Assembly: GCA_037381085.1 (NCBI GenBank)
Contig: JARRRD010000054.1
Coordinates: 1-17,262, forward strand
From: JARRRD01 sp037381085
GTDB lineage: Bacteria; Nitrospirota; Thermodesulfovibrionia; Thermodesulfovibrionales; UBA6898
Direction of reading: 5' to 3'
Length of the DNA stretch: 17,262 nt
This document shows positions 13,049-17,262 of the stretch, in pieces. Position numbers and translations under genes: made by a program. The notes under the pieces were generated by a model. The model was not told where the DNA came from and ran no database searches. It saw only the letters and a list, made by a program, of their open reading frames with translations. Every line of letters starts with the position of its first letter. Position 1 is the stretch's first letter.

Positions 13049-13076
13049 TATACAAAGAAAATGATAAATAAGGCAA
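13047..13076 (-). promoter_or_regulatory. groESL promoter (vegetative type)
   Basis: Minus strand: -35 TTGCCT (13076-13071, 4/6), 18-nt spacer, -10 TATATT (13052-13047, 5/6), the last two bases shared with CIRCE. The predicted +1 falls within CIRCE, the common arrangement for HrcA control. No sigma-32-type promoter is evident. Confidence 0.7.
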
Positions 13077-13155
13077 GGTCTTGTTGGGAAAGAAAAATCC
13101 GAAAAAAGGCTGATTTCTTCAATTTTCTATCAAAAACAGGAAATATCAATGAAAA

Positions 13156-14037
13156 TCAAAGAAGTGAGTCTGCCTTCGCTGCAAGGAAATTTTCTATCGC
13201 CTCAGTGAAGAAATCGCTGACTGCCCTCGTCTCCGGAGACACCCTGTTTTCATAAAGTTTCCTTCCCTCTCTAAGCTCCGAAGCAAACACTGCATAGAAG
13301 TTGCCGTTCTTTATGGAGTCTTCAACCTTTGCCGTATTATAGAGATAAATGTCGTTTATGACGGTTCTAGCAAGCCTCTTGGCCTTCTCTACCTTCTTGT
13401 CCGTCGAAATATGGTCAGGGGGAGAAACAGCTTCTCTCGCAACGGTCTCGGTCCGCTCTTTCCGGACCTGCGGTTCGGCCGGGGACCGGGGCGCCTCAAT
13501 CCCCGGGCTTCCAGCCGGTGCGTGACCTCGCAGTCCGACAGTCTTGTCGAGAAGCAGTTCCGGGATCTCATGTTCTTCTATGTAATCATCGGCACCGTAA
13601 AGTGACACGGGATTGCGCCTGTATTTCTTCTTGTCGTATATGGAGGCAATCATTATGAATTTCATGCCTTTCGTTTCAGGCCTTGACTTCAGTCTCTTGC
13701 AGACTTCAAATCCGTAAATCTTTGGCAGTGCAACTTCCATTATGGTGAGAAAGGGATAGTCCTTCATCGCCTTGACTATGGCATCGATCCCGTCTGCGGC
13801 CGCGATGATTTCGCATCCCAGGGGGGAAATAACGGACCTGATGTCCTGCAGAATTTCTGGGTTTGAATGCGCAACCAGTATCTTGCCGGTGTCCAGGTCT
13901 TTCTTCAGCCGGTCCACCGGCTTCCTCACCATCAACACCGCACCGCATTTCGGACATTTGAACCTGGAACCGGAAGATGAGATTCTTGCTTCGTTCACTT
14001 TCAGTCTCACCCTGCATTTCGGACATAGCACTACCAC
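13156..14037 (-). CDS. Zinc-ribbon protein with degenerate receiver domain (pseudo-response regulator)
   Basis: 293 residues from GTG 14037, chosen because AGGAGG lies 8 nt upstream and the start overlaps the rhomboid stop. A zinc ribbon (about 1-35) has CPKC (C5, C8) and CPKC (C28, C31), MJ0042-like. A receiver-like domain (about 51-165) follows: GKILVAHSNPEIL, then TIMEVALPKIYGFEVCKRL, then IMIASIYDKK and GADDYIEEHEIPEL. The phospho-acceptor Asp is replaced by E101, the acidic pair by H57-S58, and the usual Lys-Pro after the last strand is missing, so it cannot be phosphorylated normally. A Pro/Arg-rich linker (about 170-205) leads to a helical C-terminal region (about 210-293) typical of zinc-ribbon receivers in related bacteria. 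It follows the rhomboid gene and precedes groESL. Target unknown. Confidence 0.8.
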   Translation of the reverse strand: MVVLCPKCRVRLKVNEARISSSGSRFKCPKCGAVLMVRKPVDRLKKDLDTGKILVAHSNPEILQDIRSVISPLGCEIIAAADGIDAIVKAMKDYPFLTIMEVALPKIYGFEVCKRLKSRPETKGMKFIMIASIYDKKKYRRNPVSLYGADDYIEEHEIPELLLDKTVGLRGHAPAGSPGIEAPRSPAEPQVRKERTETVAREAVSPPDHISTDKKVEKAKRLARTVINDIYLYNTAKVEDSIKNGNFYAVFASELREGRKLYENRVSPETRAVSDFFTEAIENFLAAKADSLL

Positions 14038-14702
14038 CTGCGAATCCTCCTTGGCAGCCACAATTTGATAGTGAGAAGACCCGCGAGGAAACCTCCCATG
14101 TGCGCAAACCAGGCTATACCCCCCTGGTTCGGTCCTGCATGGGTGAGCAGGCCGCTCACGAACTGTATAATAGCCCAAAAGCCGATAACTATCAAGGCGG
14201 GGACCCTGATGACCTGGATAAAGAAGCCGAGAAAAACGATAGTATGGACCCTGGCCCTCGGGAAAAGCAGGATATATGCGCCGAGAACACCTGAAATCGC
14301 GCCGCTTGCGCCGATCATGGGGATGGTCGATGCGGGTGCGGTAAGCGCATAGGAATAAGCCGACACCACTCCGCTGAACAGGTAGAAGAGGAAAAACCGC
14401 GCATGTCCCAGGATGTCCTCTATGTTGTTGCCGAATATCCAGAGGTATAACATGTTGCCGCCTATGTGCATCAACCCTCCATGCATGAACATGGAAGTAA
14501 ATACCGTCACGACCGGAGGTATCGCCTGTTCCGACCTGAAACTCAGTATGTTCCTGGGTATCGCCCCGTAGGCATACACGATACTTCGTGCACTCTCACC
14601 GGACGCATACTGAAGGATGAAAACCGCTACGTTCACTCCTATGATGAGAAAGGTTACGAAGGGCACGGTCCTGACGGGGTTGTCGTCTTTATAAGGGATC
14701 AA
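14031..14702 (-). CDS. Rhomboid family intramembrane serine protease
   Basis: 223 residues, with six or so transmembrane segments. Rhomboids cleave membrane proteins within the bilayer using a Ser-His dyad: S133 in GASGAISG (131-138) and H201 in AHMGG. The first conserved block HGGLMHIGGNMLYLWIFG (74-91) supplies the oxyanion-side His/Asn. The N-terminus IPYKDDNPVRTVPFVT is characteristic of this bacterial subfamily, which fixes the start at TTG 14702 with GAGGA 6 nt upstream. Its stop overlaps the start of the zinc-ribbon gene by a few bases, suggesting co-expression. Substrate unknown. Confidence 0.92.
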   Translation of the reverse strand: MIPYKDDNPVRTVPFVTFLIIGVNVAVFILQYASGESARSIVYAYGAIPRNILSFRSEQAIPPVVTVFTSMFMHGGLMHIGGNMLYLWIFGNNIEDILGHARFFLFYLFSGVVSAYSYALTAPASTIPMIGASGAISGVLGAYILLFPRARVHTIVFLGFFIQVIRVPALIVIGFWAIIQFVSGLLTHAGPNQGGIAWFAHMGGFLAGLLTIKLWLPRRIRRW

Positions 14703-14758
14703 ATGGTTTCCTCGCGATTGTGCGGACCTGAGACCCTGATCTGCATTCTACAACTATT

Positions 14759-15310
14759 TTACACGCCTTCACGCCCCATATCGGCCAAAATATCCTGCAG
14801 ATACTTCCTGAGAGCGGTCATGACCCGGGGAGAATTCATCGGGACCCCTTCGAGTTCCTCCTTTATCTGCCGGGTATCAAAGGCACACTCCCGACCGTCC
14901 CTGAAATAGGCGAAGTCAAAGTCCGCCGCCGGATTGCCCGTTATCAGGACGATCAGAGTGTCGGAGATATTGCCGAGCGGCTTCATGTCCACGTGGCTCG
15001 GTCTGAACCAGGCTTCCACAACGGTGCCCTTGTTTTCGGAAGATTCTATGCTTATGTCCCCTCCCGTCTCCCTCGCGGACTGGGCCAGGAGCGAAAGGCC
15101 CATCCCTGTCTTCCTTGTCGTTCTCGTGGTGTAAAATGGGTCGAGCACCTCGCGCAGATGCTCTTTCGGAATTCCCCTGCCGTTGTCTTCTATGCGGACG
15201 GAGAAGATATCTTCGGCGGTCTTTTCGGTGAGCCGGATCTTCACGAGGGTCGCGCCCGCATTCAGTGAGTTTTCCGCGACGTCAAGTATATGAAGAGAGA
15301 TGTCTTCCAT
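14759..15310 (-). CDS. GHKL-type ATPase (histidine-kinase-like) of a PHP/DRTGG cluster
   Basis: 183 residues. HATPase_c fold without a phospho-accepting His dimerisation domain: N box LHILDVAENSLNAGA (E13, N14), G1 box EDNGRGI (41-47), F box DPFYTT (57-62) and G2 box KTGMGLSLL (67-75). The last 75 residues (after about 108) form a family-specific tail. It starts 4 nt after the PHP stop, without a clear ribosome site, so it is probably translated by reinitiation. It is likely to work as a switch or kinase towards a partner encoded in the same operon; it is not a classical sensor kinase because it lacks sensor and His-box parts. Function not established. Confidence 0.85.
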   Translation of the reverse strand: MEDISLHILDVAENSLNAGATLVKIRLTEKTAEDIFSVRIEDNGRGIPKEHLREVLDPFYTTRTTRKTGMGLSLLAQSARETGGDISIESSENKGTVVEAWFRPSHVDMKPLGNISDTLIVLITGNPAADFDFAYFRDGRECAFDTRQIKEELEGVPMNSPRVMTALRKYLQDILADMGREGV

Positions 15311-15314
15311 TGCG

Positions 15315-16055
15315 CTACAGAACGACCCCGCGACCCTCGATCCCCTTCAGGGCGAGACGAAACTCGCCGAAGGTAGAGTGGTACATGAGAAGGCCAGTGG
15401 TCCTCCTGCCTACGTCTTCTATCGCGTGTGCGTCCGAGGAGGTGATCCATGGTATATGACGGTAATCTGAGAAAGTTTTCATCGCCTCAGCTACCGTGAT
15501 TCGCGGCGAGATTTCCAGTGCGTCGAATTCAATGTCTGACGGGATGAAGCCGAGCTGGCCGATGATCCCGAAACCTTCCCTGTCGATATGGCTGGCTACG
15601 GCGAGGCCCCCGAAACCGTGTATGAGATCGACGACCCTGTTTACCGTGAGACCCGTCGCGCCGATCAGGAGCCTTCTGTTGAATCCCATGACCTCGTCGT
15701 CTTCATTGGCGACCACCTGCATCCCGAACTTCTCCTCGTCGTTTTCTCCGGGCTGGAGACTGTCATACACCATGGCCTGCATATCCTCCGCGCCTTTCAT
15801 GTCTCCGAAGAGACCCAGGATGTGGACCTCTTCCCTCGAGGTGATCTCGATCCCCGGTACTACGGTTATCCCCTTTTCCTTCGCAAGATACTGCGTGACC
15901 GCCGAGTTTTCAACGGAGTTGTGGTCGCATACGGCAATCACGTTTACCCCGAGGGATGCCGCCCTTTCTACTATGGCCCGGGGCGTCATCGAGAGCTCGG
16001 CGCAGGGCGAAAGACAGGTATGGATGTGCAGGTCGGCCCTGAATTCTACCGGCAT
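15315..16055 (-). CDS. PHP-domain metal-dependent phosphoesterase
   Basis: 246 residues. PHP fold with the expected metal ligands: H10 and H12 (DLHIHT), D44-H45 (CDHN), E70 (GIEIT), H78 (EVHIL), H156 (SHID), D208 and H210 (SDAH). Such stand-alone PHP proteins hydrolyse small phosphate esters or nucleotides; the substrate cannot be read from sequence. ATG 16055 overlaps the preceding DRTGG gene by 10 nt. In other anaerobes PHP, DRTGG and GHKL genes like these travel with electron-bifurcating or sensory [FeFe]-hydrogenase genes (recalled from family knowledge), suggesting a redox-signalling role. Confidence 0.9.
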   Translation of the reverse strand: MPVEFRADLHIHTCLSPCAELSMTPRAIVERAASLGVNVIAVCDHNSVENSAVTQYLAKEKGITVVPGIEITSREEVHILGLFGDMKGAEDMQAMVYDSLQPGENDEEKFGMQVVANEDDEVMGFNRRLLIGATGLTVNRVVDLIHGFGGLAVASHIDREGFGIIGQLGFIPSDIEFDALEISPRITVAEAMKTFSDYRHIPWITSSDAHAIEDVGRRTTGLLMYHSTFGEFRLALKGIEGRGVVL

Positions 16056-16387
16056 CTCAGGCCGAGGGAATAAAGCCTCCCGACGAGTTCGAAGGTAGGC
16101 AGGGTGCTTGCAAGTATGGGTATATTCTCCTGCACCGCCCTTTTAAGGGTCTCCTCGTCAGGGTCCCTGTTGTTTACGAGGACGATCCCGGAAAGCCCTT
16201 TAAGGGATGCGACGGCTACGATATTGAGGTGCACCTGGAGGGTTATCCACAGGAAGCCGTCCCTGGCATTCGCGATGACGTCCGAGAGGAGGTCGCTTAC
16301 GTAACCTCCCGTGACCTCCCTGTCAAGGTCAACGCCGGGCGTCTTGATATCAAGAGAGAGGGAATCGGCAAGCTCTTTGAGTTTCAT
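16046..16387 (-). CDS. DRTGG-domain protein (second copy)
   Basis: 113 residues from ATG 16387, chosen because AAGGAGG ends 5 nt upstream; a GTG at 16393 would lie inside that ribosome site. The DRTGG-like motif is DREVTGG (22-28) followed by YVSDLLSDV. The domain also occurs in phosphotransacetylases and CBS-type pyrophosphatases and is thought to bind a ligand or nucleotide. Its C-terminal half (GIVLVNNRDPDEETL, PILASTLPTFELVGRLYSLGL) matches the general plan of the other copy at 16902-17261, so the two are paralogues. It overlaps the PHP gene by 10 nt. Confidence 0.8.
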   Translation of the reverse strand: MKLKELADSLSLDIKTPGVDLDREVTGGYVSDLLSDVIANARDGFLWITLQVHLNIVAVASLKGLSGIVLVNNRDPDEETLKRAVQENIPILASTLPTFELVGRLYSLGLRCR

Positions 16388-16476
16388 GTTCACCTCCTTA
16401 TGTGTCTCTTCTTCCCGCCGAATGCGGTTTTAGCTCCGGCTCACCGGCATCCAGACGATCAGCGGAGCCTTCATTA

Positions 16477-16905
16477 TTACTTATTCAGATAGATGATAAA
16501 TTCGAGTGTTGTCCCTTCACCGACGACAGAGCTGATATTCAGCTCGTCGGTATTCTTCTTGATATTCGGAAGCCCCATGCCCGAGCCGAAGCCCATCTCG
16601 CGGATGTAGTCGGGCGCCGTGGAATATCCCTCCGTCATGGCCAGTTCGATGTTCTCGATCCCCGGTCCCATGTCCTCCAGAACAATACGGATCTTTTCCG
16701 GAGTTATGTAATACTTCATCATGCCTGCCACGGCGTATATGATGAGGTTCATCTCGGCCTCGAAGGCCGCTATGGCCGCCCTCCGGATAACACGTCCGGA
16801 GATGTTCATGGCTTCAAGCATGCCCTTCAGGCGGCTCGATGCCGCACCTGCATTGGTGAAATCCTTCCCGGTAAGGAAGAAGCACCCTTCTCTGCAGTCG
16901 CTCAT
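16477..16905 (-). CDS. RsbW/RsbT-like anti-sigma or serine kinase ATPase
   Basis: 142 residues. GHKL ATPase of the switch-kinase type: N box FEAEMNLIIYA (E51, N53), G1 box EDMGPGI (77-83) and G2 region GFGSGMGLPNIKK (105-117). The short length and DMGPGI motif resemble RsbT/RsbW-like serine kinases that act on STAS-domain partners, but no STAS or sigma factor gene is here. The ATG overlaps the preceding DRTGG stop (ATGA) and has GGAGG upstream. 71 nt separate it from the ribosome site of the next gene. Confidence 0.85.
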   Translation of the reverse strand: MSDCREGCFFLTGKDFTNAGAASSRLKGMLEAMNISGRVIRRAAIAAFEAEMNLIIYAVAGMMKYYITPEKIRIVLEDMGPGIENIELAMTEGYSTAPDYIREMGFGSGMGLPNIKKNTDELNISSVVGEGTTLEFIIYLNK

Positions 16906-17261
16906 GCCGTTTCCTCCGGGGCATTGCTCCGCAACCCTCTCTCATAGAGCTTCCCGCAGACGTCGAACATGGAGTAATGGGTGACAAGCAGTGGGATCCT
17001 TTTTTCTTCGGCGAGGGCGATTGTGTCGATGTCGGGCCTCTTGGACTGAACGAAGACGATCGCCCTGATGTCCGCCACCTCAGCGGTGCGGATTACCTGC
17101 GTGTTTGTCAGTCCGGTAATCAGGAGGGAACTGGTGATCGAGAAGGCCAGTACGTCGCTCATCAGATCCGCACAGTAGGCCATTCCGACGGCAATGCCCA
17201 TATCCCTTTCCCTGGCCAGGATCTTTGCGCCCAGGATGCTCTTTATCTCGTCAAGAGTCAT
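16902..17261 (-). CDS. DRTGG-domain protein (first copy; start at window edge)
   Basis: 119 residues, starting at the ATG at 17261, which is one base from the window edge, so a longer N-terminus cannot be ruled out. The DRTGG motif itself is degenerate here (region around MAYCADLMSDV), but the layout parallels the copy at 16046-16387: ...LMSDVLAF, VIRTAEVADIRAIVFVQSKRPDIDTIALAEEKRIPLL and the MFDVCGKLYERGL ending, matched by FELVGRLYSLGL in the second copy. Its stop overlaps the RsbW-like gene (ATGA). It is the first visible gene of the five-gene set; more of the operon probably lies to the right. Confidence 0.75.
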   Translation of the reverse strand: MTLDEIKSILGAKILARERDMGIAVGMAYCADLMSDVLAFSITSSLLITGLTNTQVIRTAEVADIRAIVFVQSKRPDIDTIALAEEKRIPLLVTHYSMFDVCGKLYERGLRSNAPEETA

Positions 17262-17262
17262 A

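Noticed and set aside
14038..14178. N-terminal extension of the zinc-ribbon protein from 14178
   Set aside because: Lies inside the rhomboid gene, is not protein-like, and GTG 14037 has the AGGAGG site.

Overview
The window is a GC-moderate (roughly 55-60%, estimated by eye) bacterial chromosome segment. It is gene dense, with mostly short overlaps inside operons. Gene content (MshEN-type PilB, PilT, a RACE-type ferredoxin/ASKHA corrinoid-enzyme activator, DRTGG/PHP/HATPase genes, a zinc-ribbon receiver protein, CIRCE-controlled groESL) suggests an anaerobic, pilus-bearing Gram-negative of the Nitrospirota/Desulfobacterota type. That placement is inference from gene style; there is no rRNA here to confirm it.

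Layout. 1-2633 (-): pilB then pilT (cut by the left edge), type IV pilus extension and retraction ATPases. 2818-3611 (+): a small Toprim protein overlapping yraN. 3612-4434: a sparse region with a small lipoprotein on the minus strand and its promoter/operator-like palindrome, a strongly self-complementary stretch, tRNA-Ala(GGC), and a partial second copy of the tRNA 3' end. 4435-7203 (+): a secreted DUF2845 protein, a tiny SEC-C zinc protein and a 624-residue RACE-type reductive activator. 7204-7440: a convergent AT-rich gap. 7441-14702 (-): reading leftwards along the minus strand from 14702, rhomboid protease, zinc-ribbon pseudo-receiver, CIRCE, groES, groEL, hairpin, mltG, ispG, rhodanese lipoprotein, terminator and panC. 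14759-17261 (-): a tight five-gene set DRTGG / RsbW-like ATPase / DRTGG / PHP / GHKL ATPase, probably a redox- or hydrogenase-linked signalling unit.

The most notable item is at 8428-8844. The rhodanese-like lipoprotein gene, coupled to ispG by a GTGA overlap, has an in-frame TGA at codon 95, exactly where relatives (from memory of the family) carry the second Cys of a C-A-C-P motif. The frame stays open for another 43 codons of convincing rhodanese sequence. A 6-bp hairpin with a G-containing 3-nt loop lies about 20 nt after the TGA, as in bacterial SECIS elements, and an intrinsic terminator follows the second stop. The best reading is a selenoprotein with a C-A-U redox motif; a recent nonsense mutation is the main alternative.

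Other points of interest are the pseudo-receiver whose phospho-acceptor Asp is Glu, two promoters that would give leaderless transcripts (pilB and the RACE gene), and the duplicated tRNA 3' end.
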